Positions 43,397 through 53,520 are shown, counted from the stretch's first letter. The stretch is 64,000 nt of DNA from Clostridia bacterium (GCA_017464525.1 JAFTZM010000036.1:35179-99178), one strand, 5' to 3'. Numbers and translations are program-made. Notes: generated from the letters alone by a model not told the origin.

Positions 43397-44250
43397 GAAT
43401 GACGGCGAAAAACCTTGATTTTTATTTCGTTCAGCAGCAATGCGCCCAAAATCAGCGCAGCGCCCAGCAACTGCCAAAGGGACATCCGCTCCCCCAGCAC
43501 TGCCGCCGAAAGCAGCAGAGCCGCCACCGGATCAATGTAGGATAAAATTGCTGCACTTTGGCCGGGCAACTGCCCCAGACCGTCGAAATACAGCCAGTAG
43601 GCAAAGCCGGTATAAACGATCCCCAGCAGCAGGAGCAGCAGAACTGACCGCCAATCAAACCACGCTACAGAAAAGCCCTCCCGCAGCAAAGCATAGGGCA
43701 ATACCGCCAAAGCGGCGATCGCCAGCTGATACACTGTGCGGTCCATTCCGTTGATATCCTTAAAAAAGCGGTTGGCAAGCATAACTGCAGCATAAAAGCA
43801 GGCGGCCAGAAATCCCATCGCGATCCCCCGGGAGCCGCTGAGCTTTCCATAGGGTACCACCCCGGAAACAAAGGCCATCCCCACCAAAGCAGCGCCCACC
43901 GTGAGCCAGCGCTTCAGGGTAAGCTTTTCCTTCAGCACATAGGGCAACAGCAGCAGGACCAGCACCGGTGCCAGATAATACATCAGCGTTGCCACCGCCA
44001 CCGTAGTGTAGCGGTAAGCCTCAAAGAGAAAGATCCAATTCAAACCGATGGCCGTGCCGCTGATCAGCAAGGGAATCCAATTCCGCTTAAAGGCGGCGGG
44101 CTCCGGGCGGCGCAAAGCCAGCAAAAAGAGGCAGCCGATCACCCCCCGCAGCAGTGCGATCCAGCCGGAGGGCAGAGGCAGCCACCGCACCGGAAGCCCC
44201 ACGCTGCCGAAGATCAGCATGGCGGCAATGTATTTCAGCCGGGCCGGCAT
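43393..44250 (-). CDS. DMT superfamily (EamA) transporter
   Basis: 285 residues, ten predicted membrane segments in two EamA repeats (WIFLFEAYRYTTVAVATLMYY in the first, PGQSAAILSYIDPVAALLLS in the second). Such carriers export amino acids or other metabolites. ATG at 44250 overlaps the ddh stop by one base (TGATG); a GTG at 44253 is the alternative. Coupling to ddh hints at a diaminopimelate- or lysine-linked substrate (inference only). Confidence 0.85.
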   Translation of the reverse strand: MPARLKYIAAMLIFGSVGLPVRWLPLPSGWIALLRGVIGCLFLLALRRPEPAAFKRNWIPLLISGTAIGLNWIFLFEAYRYTTVAVATLMYYLAPVLVLLLLPYVLKEKLTLKRWLTVGAALVGMAFVSGVVPYGKLSGSRGIAMGFLAACFYAAVMLANRFFKDINGMDRTVYQLAIAALAVLPYALLREGFSVAWFDWRSVLLLLLLGIVYTGFAYWLYFDGLGQLPGQSAAILSYIDPVAALLLSAAVLGERMSLWQLLGAALILGALLLNEIKIKVFRRHS

Positions 44251-45233
44251 CACAGCAGCTTTGCCCGCAGGGCTTCAGGAGCCTCGGGATGCAGCAGAGC
44301 AGGAGCAATATCCAATACGGTCTTGCAGCCGCTCTCACCCTTTTGGCTCAGGCGATAGGCCGCCCTAGCGTAGGCCACCAGCACGCTGGAGGTGAATTCC
44401 GGGTTGGAATCCAAGGTCAACTTATATTCGATCACGTGCTTGTTTTCCCCCTCGAAGCCGGTGGTACCGCAGCGGAACACCATCCCGCCGTGGGGAATCC
44501 CCTTATGATCCCGATCCAGCTCCTCCTGAGAGATAAAGTGAACGGTGGTATCATAGTCGGCAAAATAGTTGGGCATGGTGACGATGGCCTGCTCAATGGC
44601 AGCCCGATCGGCCCCTTCCTTTGCCACAACAAAGCACTCACGGGTGTGCTTTTCCCGGGTGGTCAGCTCCGGGTTTTCTCCTTTACGCACCCGCTCCAGA
44701 GCATCCTCTACCGGAATGGTATACTGGCGGGCATCCTGCACCCCTTCGATGCGGCGGATGGCATCGGAATGACCCTGGCTGACGCCTTTGCCCCAGAAGG
44801 TATAATCGGCGCCGTTGGGCAGCACCGCCTGGCCGTAAGCACGGTTCAGGGAGAACATCCCGGGATCCCAGCCCACCGAGATCACCCCCACCTTGCCGCC
44901 TTCCTTACAGGCAGCATCCACATTTGCAAAATGCTCCGGGATACGGGCGTGGGTATCAAAGCTGTCGATCACATTAAAATGCCTGGCCAAAGCAGGAGTC
45001 TGCTCCGGCAGATCATTGGCGCTGCCGCCGCAAAGGATCATCACATCGATCTGATCCTTCATCTCCAAAGCCTGTTCCATGGAATAAACGGGCACCCCGG
45101 TGCGGGTCTTGACATCCGCAGGGTTGCGGCGGCTGAATACCGCCACCAGCTCCATATCATCGCTGGTACGCAAGGCGCTTTCTACGCCCCGGCCCAGATT
45201 TCCGTAGCCTGCAATTCCGATTCTGATTTTCAT
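44250..45233 (-). CDS. ddh: meso-Diaminopimelate dehydrogenase
   Basis: 327 residues. IRIGIAGYGNLGRGVESAL is the NADPH-binding loop, and ILCGGSANDLPEQTP, WDPGMFSLNR and TFWGKGVSQGHSDAIRRIEGV are family signatures. It makes meso-diaminopimelate from tetrahydrodipicolinate in one step, for lysine and peptidoglycan. AAAGGA precedes the ATG. The downstream exporter gene shares its stop codon base. Confidence 0.95.
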   Translation of the reverse strand: MKIRIGIAGYGNLGRGVESALRTSDDMELVAVFSRRNPADVKTRTGVPVYSMEQALEMKDQIDVMILCGGSANDLPEQTPALARHFNVIDSFDTHARIPEHFANVDAACKEGGKVGVISVGWDPGMFSLNRAYGQAVLPNGADYTFWGKGVSQGHSDAIRRIEGVQDARQYTIPVEDALERVRKGENPELTTREKHTRECFVVAKEGADRAAIEQAIVTMPNYFADYDTTVHFISQEELDRDHKGIPHGGMVFRCGTTGFEGENKHVIEYKLTLDSNPEFTSSVLVAYARAAYRLSQKGESGCKTVLDIAPALLHPEAPEALRAKLL

Positions 45234-45251
45234 AGTTTTTTCCTTTCGTAA

Positions 45252-46367
45252 TTATCGGTACCGGGTCATCTGCTGCTCATACAACCTTTCCAATTGAGCA
45301 GTCATCGCCCGGGCATTGAACTTATTTTCATATTCCGCCAGCGCACCGGCAGAAAGGCGGTCGTAAAGCGCCGGATCCCTCACGATCTTTAAAATGGCCT
45401 CTGCCATGGCCTTGGCATCCTTTTTCGGTACCAGCAGACCGTTCCGGCCATCGGTCACCATATAGGGATTGCCGCCAAAATCTGTTACCACCATGGGCTT
45501 GCCGAGGCTCATCCCCTCCGCCAGCGCAATGGAGGAGGCTTCGGTACCATAGGAGCAGTTCAGGTTCAGATCGCAGATGTTGCAATAGGGAACCACATCC
45601 AGCACAAACCCGGTAAAGTGAACGGCGCTTTCCAGCCCCAGCTCTGCAGCTTTTTGCTCCAGCTCAGCCCGGCAGCTGCCGTCCCCCATCAAAATGAATT
45701 TCACCGGCTGATCCTTCAGCAGCTTTGCCGTTTCCAGCAGATAGGCATGACCCTTATAATCCTCCATCCGGGCGGAGAGCAGGCAGATAAAGTCCTCTTC
45801 ACCGAAGCCTAAGGAGCGGCGAAAAGCCTGCTTTTCCTGCTCTGTAAGTTGCTTCATAGGCTCCACCCCATTGATGATCACGGTGATCTTTCGGGGATCC
45901 ACGCCGGTATCCACCAGATTGTCCCTGGCTGCATGAGCCACAGCAATGACCCCGGTGGCAAGGGTATTATTGATAAAGCCTGCGATCTGCTTACCGGGGA
46001 AGGTGGTGAGCCGGCGAGGCATATCAAACACGCAATGGCGGGTATAGATTCGCACCGGCACGCCCAGCAGCCAGGCCGCCAGCTTACCGGAAAAGGAGGA
46101 GTGGGTATGCACGATATCCGGCTTCTCAGCCCGGATGATCCTTTTATATTCCTTCACGGCACCCCATTCCCAGGAACGGTCGTGACCCTTTTCGGTTTCA
46201 ATGACCCGATAGCCCAGTTCCTGCACCAGCGGTACCAGCGCGCTGCCTGCAGGGGCAGCCACCACCAGATCAAAGCGCTCCCGATCCAGGCACTTCAGGG
46301 TTTGCAGGAGCACCCGCCCGGCACCGCCTAAGGTGGCATCGGTCATGATGTTGAGGATCTTGATCAT
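45252..46367 (-). CDS. Glycosyltransferase family 4
   Basis: 371 residues, GT-B fold without membrane segment. LGGAGRVLLQTL near the N-terminus is the donor-side loop; DIVHTHSSFSGK and the retaining-GT4 C-terminal pattern (EASSIALAEGMSLGKPMV, then NGLLVPKKD) follow. It probably adds a sugar to a surface polysaccharide or glycolipid. Followed by ddh in the same direction, 18 bases apart; its own promoter is upstream. Confidence 0.92.
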   Translation of the reverse strand: MIKILNIMTDATLGGAGRVLLQTLKCLDRERFDLVVAAPAGSALVPLVQELGYRVIETEKGHDRSWEWGAVKEYKRIIRAEKPDIVHTHSSFSGKLAAWLLGVPVRIYTRHCVFDMPRRLTTFPGKQIAGFINNTLATGVIAVAHAARDNLVDTGVDPRKITVIINGVEPMKQLTEQEKQAFRRSLGFGEEDFICLLSARMEDYKGHAYLLETAKLLKDQPVKFILMGDGSCRAELEQKAAELGLESAVHFTGFVLDVVPYCNICDLNLNCSYGTEASSIALAEGMSLGKPMVVTDFGGNPYMVTDGRNGLLVPKKDAKAMAEAILKIVRDPALYDRLSAGALAEYENKFNARAMTAQLERLYEQQMTRYR

Positions 46368-46448
46368 ACCGTTTCTCCTTCACACTGTTCTAAGAAAGAT
46401 CCAAACCTCATCTTAAAGCGAGTTTCGGTTCTTTCGCATTACCTTAGT

Positions 46449-46477
46449 ATTATACCCCTGAACAAAAGCATTGTAAA
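46449..46477 (-). promoter_or_regulatory. Promoter of the glycosyltransferase gene
   Basis: Minus strand TTTACA (46472-46477), 17 bases, TATAAT (46449-46454). Confidence 0.65.
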
Positions 46478-46479
46478 GA

Positions 46480-46515
46480 AAAAAATAAAAGAACGGCAGA
46501 AAATCTACCGTTCTT
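46480..46515 (-). terminator. Terminator of the XRE-membrane regulator
   Basis: AAGAACGG/CCGTTCTT stem with an 11-base loop and a long T run on the minus strand; the stop codon lies in its arm. Confidence 0.75.
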
Positions 46516-47644
46516 CCAATAATTTATTTAAATAGTTTATGATCTCAAAAACCGTAAAGATCAAAATCGTCCCAATCACGATCACTGCCAAAGGCTGCCA
46601 ATCCCAATGATCGTACCGCTCATATAGAGTATTTTCGGTGGGATTTTCATCAAACCAGACAAAACCCATGCTGTGGATCTCCGAAAACAGCTGCCCCAGC
46701 GGGGTCAGCAATACATTGCGGATGCCCGGCAGCAGGATTCCTTTTCCCTTCTTTTTTAAGTAAATCCCGAAAATAACAATATTGGACACCAGCAGCCCCT
46801 CAGCGGCCAGATTGATCGCAATAAAGACGGGATCGGTTTTATAGGGATCCATATCACCATAGGGCGCCGCAATAAAAAGGATCCCCGCCAGCAGCAAAAC
46901 GCCCCATTGCAGCAGGTCCATCTGCCGTACCGCCGGATCATGCAACGCCCCGAAATGTCCGGTAAACCATGCGATAAAGGGGGCCCGCCCCTTCAGCAGC
47001 ACCAGAATCAGGATCAAGCCGATGGGCAAAAAGAAGTTGATCAGATAACTCTCAAAGGTCAGAACGCCTCCATAGGGACTGAAGCAGATCAGAGGAAGGG
47101 AAAAGAGCACCCCCGCCAGCGCTGTGAAAAAGGCAGAAAACCCATATTGCCCCAAGCAGCGTTCCAGCCCATGCGGATCCTTCAGCAATTCCGGCTCCCG
47201 CAAAAGCTCCTTGATCTTATTGACGGCGATCGCCGCCGCCACTACGGCCGCTACCTCAAAAAGCAGCAGCACCGCAAACCCGATGACCGGCTTATAAAAA
47301 CCGTAGGAGATGCCAAACATACAGATCACCCCCACCAAAGAAAGTGCCAGGGAGATCCAGATCACTGTTTTAAAATCGATCATTGCCCGGCGTGCTAACG
47401 CATCCAACTGCCGCCCGGGCCGCTGCAGCGGCTTCTCCGGTCGGGAACGCTCTCCCCGGAGCAGCTCATCACAGGTGACTCCGAAAAGCTCTGCCAGAGC
47501 CGGGATCAGCGAAAGATCCGGTGCGGTCTCCTCCCGCTCCCACCGGCTGACAGCCTTATTGGAAACATTAAGCCGGTCGGCCACCTCCTGCTGGGTCATG
47601 CCGTTGGCCTTGCGCAGGGCCGCAATAAATTGTCCGATCGCCAT
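46505..47644 (-). CDS. XRE-type regulator with membrane domain
   Basis: 379 residues. A helix-turn-helix at 5-60 (IAALRKANGMTQQEVADRLNVSNKAVSRWE) is followed by a Pro/Arg linker and a C-terminal region with about seven membrane segments. This makes it a membrane-tethered transcription regulator. Signal unknown. Alone, between the AzlCD operon and the glycosyltransferase. Confidence 0.87.
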   Translation of the reverse strand: MAIGQFIAALRKANGMTQQEVADRLNVSNKAVSRWEREETAPDLSLIPALAELFGVTCDELLRGERSRPEKPLQRPGRQLDALARRAMIDFKTVIWISLALSLVGVICMFGISYGFYKPVIGFAVLLLFEVAAVVAAAIAVNKIKELLREPELLKDPHGLERCLGQYGFSAFFTALAGVLFSLPLICFSPYGGVLTFESYLINFFLPIGLILILVLLKGRAPFIAWFTGHFGALHDPAVRQMDLLQWGVLLLAGILFIAAPYGDMDPYKTDPVFIAINLAAEGLLVSNIVIFGIYLKKKGKGILLPGIRNVLLTPLGQLFSEIHSMGFVWFDENPTENTLYERYDHWDWQPLAVIVIGTILIFTVFEIINYLNKLLEER

Positions 47645-47737
47645 TTTTCATCGCTCCTTTCGCATCCATTCTACCAAAAAGGCAATGAAAATCATAGCCC
47701 ACAGACCGAAAATCGCTCTCAAAAAGTGAGAATCACC

Positions 47738-48055
47738 TTAAAAAACCAACTGAACCAACAGCATATAGCAGACTGTACCGGCCACAATGCTGATCAGGGT
47801 GTTACGCTTCCACACATAAAGTACCCCCACCATCAGGCAAGCCAGCAGCTGGGGCAGAAAGCCCGATACGGCGGTAAAATGAACCTCCTTCAAGCAATAG
47901 ACCACCAACATCCCCATGATCGCATAGGGAAGCGTCCTCCCCAGCTTTTCAATGATCTTCGGCGTTTTTCGGCCGCCCCCGAAGATCAGGAAGGGCAGAA
48001 ACCGGATCGCCGCCGTTACCAGCGCGATCACCACCACAGAAAGCCAGATCTTCAT
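47738..48055 (-). CDS. azlD: AzlD branched-chain amino acid export subunit
   Basis: 105 residues, three or four membrane segments (WLSVVVIALVTAAIRFLPFL at the start; MGMLVVYCL; MVGVLYVWKRNTLIS). Partner of AzlC. ATG at 48055 is chosen because AAGGAGA is ten bases upstream, just after the azlC stop; an ATG at 48064 would abut that site. Confidence 0.87.
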   Translation of the reverse strand: MKIWLSVVVIALVTAAIRFLPFLIFGGGRKTPKIIEKLGRTLPYAIMGMLVVYCLKEVHFTAVSGFLPQLLACLMVGVLYVWKRNTLISIVAGTVCYMLLVQLVF

Positions 48056-48056
48056 A

Positions 48057-48731
48057 TCAGTCATTCTCCTTACAAATACAGAGTAAAAGCGCAATGACCA
48101 GCATGGCAGGAATCAAAAAGTTTTCCCGTCCGAACAGCAGCAGACAGCCCACCGAAGCCGCAACACCGATCACCGCCGAGACGTGCCTTTCAGCGGTGAG
48201 CCATTGCTCCAGAAACACCGTCAGGAACAGCGCAGTCAATGCAAAATCGATGCCCTCGCTGTTAAATTGAATCAGGGAACCGACCCCCGCCCCCAGCAAA
48301 GAGCCTGCGACCCAATAGCTTTGGTTCAGCAGGGAAACCAAGAAATAATAGTTGTTTCGTTCCTTTTCCGGCAAGCCGGGCTCCCCGCCGCAGACCAGAG
48401 AATAGGTCTCATCGGTCAGGGCGAAGATCAGATAGGGCTTTTTCCGGCCGATATTCCGATATTGCTCCAGCATGGAAATGCCGTAAAACAAATGCCTTGC
48501 ATTGACCATCAGGGTGGTCAGCGCCACCGTAAGCAGGGAGGCTCCGCCGCTCAGCAGCCCGATGGCCACATACTGCATGGAGCCCGCATAGATAAAGACG
48601 CTCATGGCCAGAGCCAGTCCGACACCAAAGCCATTGGCCTTCAAAACAATACCGAAGCCAAAGCCCAGCACCAGATAACCGGTCAGCACCGGCAGCGTGG
48701 CGACTAGCGCCTGTTTAAAGATCTTTTTCAT
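48057..48731 (-). CDS. azlC: AzlC branched-chain amino acid export subunit
   Basis: 224 residues. PVLTGYLVLGFGFGIVLKANG at the N-terminus and the FIYAGSMQYVAIGLL helix identify AzlC. With AzlD it exports branched-chain amino acids or analogues. ATG at 48731 is six bases after the permease stop, so the three genes probably form one leftward operon. Confidence 0.93.
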   Translation of the reverse strand: MKKIFKQALVATLPVLTGYLVLGFGFGIVLKANGFGVGLALAMSVFIYAGSMQYVAIGLLSGGASLLTVALTTLMVNARHLFYGISMLEQYRNIGRKKPYLIFALTDETYSLVCGGEPGLPEKERNNYYFLVSLLNQSYWVAGSLLGAGVGSLIQFNSEGIDFALTALFLTVFLEQWLTAERHVSAVIGVAASVGCLLLFGRENFLIPAMLVIALLLCICKEND

Positions 48732-48736
48732 AACGC

Positions 48737-50146
48737 TTAATGGGTCAGAAGCAGCATGGCTACAAAGAGCAGAGCAATGACCCAAGAGCTTCCCCGGATC
48801 TTTTTAAGATCGCCGCAGAATACGCTGATCACGATATAGGAGATGAGGCCAAAAGCGATCCCATAAGAGATATTATAAGTAAAGGGCATCACCGCCAAAG
48901 TGAGAAAGGCGGGCACAGAGATTTTGAAATCGTTCCAATCGATATTCCGGATGGAGCCCATCATCAAAAGGCCCACATAGATCAGGGCTGCTGCCGTTGC
49001 GCAGCCGGGAACCAGCTGAGCGATAGGACTTAAGAACATCGCCACAAAGAAGAAGGCTCCGCAGAACACCGAGGTCAGACCGGTGCGTCCACCGGCAGCC
49101 ACCCCCGCATTCACCTCGCTGAAGGTGGTAACGGTAGAGGTGCCGCAGAGGGAACCGACGGTGGTGGCGATGGCATCAGAAAGCATTCCCTCGTTCATAT
49201 TCAAGGGCTCCCCCTTTTCATCCAGCAGATCTGCCCGCTCGCAAGCGGCATAAAGGGTGCCGAGGGTATCGAACATATCCACCATGCAGAAGGCCAGAGC
49301 GGTGGTCACAATGGTCAGCACCAGATTGGCGCTTCCATGCTCTGCCACAAACGCAGAAAAATCAAAGCCCTCGGTAAATACCTTAAAAAGAGACTGATTG
49401 CCAAACTCCTTAAAGGCTTCGATGGGGCTGATAAAATTGATCTCCAACCCGGCATAAAAGCCATCCACAGTAAGGCCCAGCAGATAATAAAGACCCATGC
49501 CGCCCAGAATACCAATCAACACAGCACCCCGAATGTTTTTCTGGCTCATGATCACAATAGCCAAAAAGGTGAATAGGGTCACGACCAAGGGCATAATATC
49601 GCCCCAACTCTGATTGAGAAGATTAAAGGAGGCCAGATCCACGCAGGTAGAGCTGTCCGGCACCACGATCCCCGCATTCTGCAGCCCCAGCAGCGCAATA
49701 AACAGACCGATACCCGATGGAATGGCAGCCCGCACCGCATCCGGCAGGGCGTCAAAGATCTTTTTACGCAGGCCGGTCACCGTAAGCAGAATAAAGGCCG
49801 TGCCTTCGATCAAAATCAGCACCAGCGCATTGGCATAGGATAATCCAAAGCCGATACAGACCGTATACACAAAAAAGGCGTTCAGCCCCATTCCGCTGGC
49901 CTGCGCCAAGGGCAGGTTGGCCAGCAGACCCGCCAGAATCGTTCCCACCACCGCAGAGATGGCGGTGGCGATATATATCGCACCGTAGGAAACCCCAAGA
50001 GGATTGGAGCCATCGCCGAAGGGATCAGCAAACATATTGGCGTTCACCATCAGAATATAGACCATCGCAAAAAAGGTGGTCATACCGGCGATGAATTCGG
50101 TCTTCACCGAAGTCCCCCGTTCTTTCAATTTAAAAAAACGTTCCAT
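48737..50146 (-). CDS. NCS2 family purine permease
   Basis: 469 residues, 12-14 membrane segments. TEFIAGMTTFFAMVYI at the start, QASGMGLNAFFVY, and the late GVAAGGRTGLTS match guanine/hypoxanthine permeases of the PbuG/YicO group. ATG at 50146 is used because AAGGAG lies seven bases before it. The azlC gene follows. Confidence 0.93.
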   Translation of the reverse strand: MERFFKLKERGTSVKTEFIAGMTTFFAMVYILMVNANMFADPFGDGSNPLGVSYGAIYIATAISAVVGTILAGLLANLPLAQASGMGLNAFFVYTVCIGFGLSYANALVLILIEGTAFILLTVTGLRKKIFDALPDAVRAAIPSGIGLFIALLGLQNAGIVVPDSSTCVDLASFNLLNQSWGDIMPLVVTLFTFLAIVIMSQKNIRGAVLIGILGGMGLYYLLGLTVDGFYAGLEINFISPIEAFKEFGNQSLFKVFTEGFDFSAFVAEHGSANLVLTIVTTALAFCMVDMFDTLGTLYAACERADLLDEKGEPLNMNEGMLSDAIATTVGSLCGTSTVTTFSEVNAGVAAGGRTGLTSVFCGAFFFVAMFLSPIAQLVPGCATAAALIYVGLLMMGSIRNIDWNDFKISVPAFLTLAVMPFTYNISYGIAFGLISYIVISVFCGDLKKIRGSSWVIALLFVAMLLLTH

Positions 50147-50211
50147 TCCCATTCTCCTTTTTGAGATAATATTCCCTATTATAACACACTTTTTGCATTT
50201 TTCTACCTTTT

Positions 50212-51111
50212 TTATTCAGAACCTTCCTTGCGGCAGAGCATTTCGGCCAGTTCTCTGGCCGCAATACTAAGGCTGCGATCCTTTTTGGTGACCAGGCAGA
50301 TGGAGCGGGCAGGAGGCTGCTCCTGAAGCCACAGCCGGATGATCCGCTCCTTTTCCTGTTCCTTTTCCAAAAACAGCTCCGGTACAAAGCCGATCCCGAG
50401 ATTATGCCGGATCATCGGCAGAATCTGATCGGCGGTCGCGGCCTCCACATCGGGGGAAAACACCAGTCCGTGCTCCGCAAACCAGCCGGTATACAACTCA
50501 TGGGTCTTGGTCTTTGCATCCAGGCTCACGATGGGATATTCCGCCAGTTCCCGCAAGGTCAGCACCCTTCCTTTTAATTCGGCGTAGGCCGTTCCGCAGA
50601 CCGCAACAGAGGAAAAATGCCGGATATTTACCGCCTTCATATCCTCTTTGATGCCGGTCGGCGTTGTAACCAATGCAAAGTCTGCCGCCCCGTGCTTCAG
50701 CTCGCTGATGGCCCGGGGTGTGGAGCAATTTGAAATTCTGATCCGCACGCCGGGGAAGGACCTCCGGAATTCTTCCAGCACCGGCAGCAGCAAGCCATGC
50801 AGGGCCACCTCGCTGACCGCAATGGAAATGCTCCCCTTCTGCAAGGTCTTATCCAGGGAAAGTTCTGCCTCCCCCGCCTCGATCTGCTGAAAGGCCGCCG
50901 CAATATATCGGTACAGCTTTTCCCCCTCCGGGGTCAGGATCGCCCCTTTATTGGACCGTACAAACAGCGTGCACCCCAACTCCCGCTCCAGGGCTTTGAT
51001 CGCTCTTGTGATGTTCGGCTGGTTATTCAGCAAGGCCTTGGCCGCGTGGGTAAAGCTGCCGCATTTTGCCGCGTAATAGAAGATCCGATAGTAATCGTAG
51101 CTGATATTCAT
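50212..51111 (-). CDS. LysR family transcriptional regulator
   Basis: 299 residues. Winged helix-turn-helix at 1-60 (SFTHAAKALLNNQPNITRAIKALERELGC is its core) and a two-lobed effector domain. Divergent from the MATE gene, it probably controls that gene or the NCS2-AzlCD set downstream. Confidence 0.93.
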   Translation of the reverse strand: MNISYDYYRIFYYAAKCGSFTHAAKALLNNQPNITRAIKALERELGCTLFVRSNKGAILTPEGEKLYRYIAAAFQQIEAGEAELSLDKTLQKGSISIAVSEVALHGLLLPVLEEFRRSFPGVRIRISNCSTPRAISELKHGAADFALVTTPTGIKEDMKAVNIRHFSSVAVCGTAYAELKGRVLTLRELAEYPIVSLDAKTKTHELYTGWFAEHGLVFSPDVEAATADQILPMIRHNLGIGFVPELFLEKEQEKERIIRLWLQEQPPARSICLVTKKDRSLSIAARELAEMLCRKEGSE

Positions 51112-51226
51112 TCCTTCACCTCATATCAAAATGATATACTAAATATTTATTATATACATTTTACATATAGATCCATCTGCATTATAATACAAGGGAAAGT
51201 GTGTGTCAATGCAGAAAGGAGTTATC

Positions 51227-52579
51227 ATGAATAAAGATCTGACCATCGGCAAGCCCTCTGCGGTTTTATGGAAATTTTGCTTACCTTTATTCGGAAGCAT
51301 CCTCTTCCAGCAGCTGTATAATATTGCCGATAGCTTTGTAGCGGGAAAGTTTGTGGGGGAAGATGCCCTGGCGGCGGTGGGCAACAGCTACGAGATCACC
51401 CTGATCTTCATTGCTTTTGCCTTTGGCTGCAATATTGGCTGTTCTGTGATCACTGCCCAGCTTTTCGGCGCAAAAAAGTATCAGGAAATGAAGACTGCCG
51501 TATACACGACCCTCATCGCAGGCGGCGTACTTTGCGCCGTGCTGATGGCTGCCGGGGCTTATTTTTCCACTGCCCTGCTGCACCTGATCCATACGCCCGA
51601 AAATGTTCTGGCGGATTCAGCCCTGTATCTGGATATTTACATTTTGGGCCTGCCGTTTGTTTTTTACTATAACATTGCAACAGGCATTTTTTCGGCGCTG
51701 GGAGATTCCAAAACCCCCTTTATTTTTCTGGCCTGCTCCTCCCTCTCCAATATCGGGATGGATATTCTTTTTGTCACCGCCTTTCAGATGGGGGTAGCAG
51801 GAGTCGCATGGGCTACCTTCATCTGCCAGGGGATCAGCTGTATTCTGGCGGTGGTCTTTGTATTTTTACGGCTTTCTCATATCAAGACCGAAGGAAAGGC
51901 TCCGATGTTTTCCTGGCAGCTGCTGGGCAGGATCTCGGCAGTGGCCGTTCCGAGCATTTTGCAGCAAAGCTTTATTTCTGTGGGAAACATCGTGATCCAG
52001 GGGATCATCAACACCTTCGGCTCCGCAGCTATGGCCGGCTACTCTGCCTCCATCAAGCTTAATAATCTTGTGATTACCTCTCTTACCACCCTCGGCAACG
52101 GGATCTCCAGCTTTACTGCCCAGAATCTCGGTGCCGGAAAGCACGGACGTATCAAGGAAGGCTTCCGCGCAGGGCTCAGGCTTGTTTGGGTACTCTGCAT
52201 CCCGCTGGCCCTGATCTATATTTTTGCGGGCCGGTATCTTTTATCTCTCTTCCTTGATCAGCCCTCAGGCACCGCCATGGAGGTGGGCATCCGGATCCTT
52301 CAGATCCTTGCCCCCTTTTACCCGATCGTTTCCGCAAAGCTTGCAGCAGACGGCGTACTGCGAGGCGCCGGCATGATGAACCGATTTATGATCGCCACCT
52401 TTACCGACCTGATCTTGCGGGTAGTTCTCGCCAAGGTCCTCTCTGTGCCGTTGGGCACCACCGGGATCTGGCTTGCATGGCCCATCGGCTGGTCGGTGGC
52501 CACCGTCCTCTCCCTCCTCTTCTACCGCAGAGGCCCTTGGCAAAAGGACATCCCGCCTACTACCTCTTTCCCTGCGTAG
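51227..52579 (+). CDS. MATE family efflux transporter
   Basis: 450 residues, twelve membrane segments in two halves. LWKFCLPLFGSILFQQLYNIADS and the inner repeat PSILQQSFISVGNIVIQG mark the family, which exports drugs using sodium or proton gradients. AAAGGAG precedes ATG at 51227; the longer frame from 51203 is not needed. It is the last gene before the composition change. Confidence 0.95.
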   Translation: MNKDLTIGKPSAVLWKFCLPLFGSILFQQLYNIADSFVAGKFVGEDALAAVGNSYEITLIFIAFAFGCNIGCSVITAQLFGAKKYQEMKTAVYTTLIAGGVLCAVLMAAGAYFSTALLHLIHTPENVLADSALYLDIYILGLPFVFYYNIATGIFSALGDSKTPFIFLACSSLSNIGMDILFVTAFQMGVAGVAWATFICQGISCILAVVFVFLRLSHIKTEGKAPMFSWQLLGRISAVAVPSILQQSFISVGNIVIQGIINTFGSAAMAGYSASIKLNNLVITSLTTLGNGISSFTAQNLGAGKHGRIKEGFRAGLRLVWVLCIPLALIYIFAGRYLLSLFLDQPSGTAMEVGIRILQILAPFYPIVSAKLAADGVLRGAGMMNRFMIATFTDLILRVVLAKVLSVPLGTTGIWLAWPIGWSVATVLSLLFYRRGPWQKDIPPTTSFPA

Positions 52580-52600
52580 CGTGCCAATGATCTCTCCATT

Positions 52601-53194
52601 TCAATTTCTCACTTCATAAGCGCATTTGATAAATCGCCAATTACCGATCTCAAACTTTTCAGCTGCAATACGCTTTGCAAGCTGACGGGTTTCTATAAAT
52701 TCATCGGTTACGGTAACAAGAAACTGTTTTCCTTCCTTATCAACAAGATAGAATTCCTTGTCCATATTCTTAAAGCTGTTGATAAGTTCCGGTGTTCCAA
52801 ACGGTGCATTAGTGAAAATGCCGAGCAGATTATCTATAACTTTTTCGCTCTTGGTCAGTTTGAGATTGGCGAGCAATGTGTGTATTTCCGCATCTGGAAA
52901 CTTTTCACGGATCACACGGTCTTTCTTCTTTTTCTTGATGCCTTTGCCGTAATCAGAAAGATCGTAAGGCTCACGCATCACCAATTCGTCAATCATTTCA
53001 CCGTCATCCAGCAGATAGTCAACGCTCACATTTAAGAGCTGCGCCAATGCTTTCAGATTATCCACATCGGGAAGTCCGTTATTCGCTTCCCACTTAGCAA
53101 CAGCAGATCGTGATACTGCCATCTTTTCCGCAAGCTGCTCTTGGGAGAGACCGCATTGCTTTCTTGCTTCTTTGATTTTCTCGCCTAATGTCAT
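52601..53194 (-). CDS. XRE family transcriptional regulator
   Basis: 197 residues. Helix-turn-helix at 5-60 (LSQEQLAEKMAVSRSAVAKWE) followed by a soluble C-terminal domain (from about 75) of unknown type, no membrane segment. ATG at 53194 has GGAGG at a better distance than the alternative at 53200. Confidence 0.85.
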   Translation of the reverse strand: MTLGEKIKEARKQCGLSQEQLAEKMAVSRSAVAKWEANNGLPDVDNLKALAQLLNVSVDYLLDDGEMIDELVMREPYDLSDYGKGIKKKKKDRVIREKFPDAEIHTLLANLKLTKSEKVIDNLLGIFTNAPFGTPELINSFKNMDKEFYLVDKEGKQFLVTVTDEFIETRQLAKRIAAEKFEIGNWRFIKCAYEVRN

Positions 53195-53300
53195 TTTCAT
53201 TACCTCCGGTATGATTTTTTCGTATTCATTTTACGCCGGAGGGCGCAAATGAACAATAAACCATCTGTGACATTACTGTTACTCTCCGTAACATGGGAGA

Positions 53301-53510
53301 TCAGTCTTTTTGAAACTCGAGAATATCTCCTGCTTCGCAATCGAGCACATCACAGATCGCCGCAAGGGTGGAAAAGCGCATTGCCGTTACTTTGTTGTTT
53401 TTGATTTTTGACAGATTGACGTTGGAAATGCCTACACGCTCGGCAAGCTCGTTCAGAGACATCTTTCTTTCCACCATCATTCTGTCAAGTCTTAAAACGA
53501 TTTTACCCAT
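53301..53510 (-). CDS. Small XRE regulator, YozG-like
   Basis: 69 residues, a single helix-turn-helix (SLNELAERVGISNVNLSKIK). Proteins of this type are encoded next to DUF2975 membrane proteins, as here: the DUF2975 gene ends ten bases upstream. It likely represses its own operon. Confidence 0.9.
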   Translation of the reverse strand: MGKIVLRLDRMMVERKMSLNELAERVGISNVNLSKIKNNKVTAMRFSTLAAICDVLDCEAGDILEFQKD

Positions 53511-53520
53511 AGCCGCCTCC

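Noticed and set aside
52580..52600. Attachment site at the edge of the AT-rich block
   Set aside because: No tRNA, integrase or direct repeat pair could be found at this edge.
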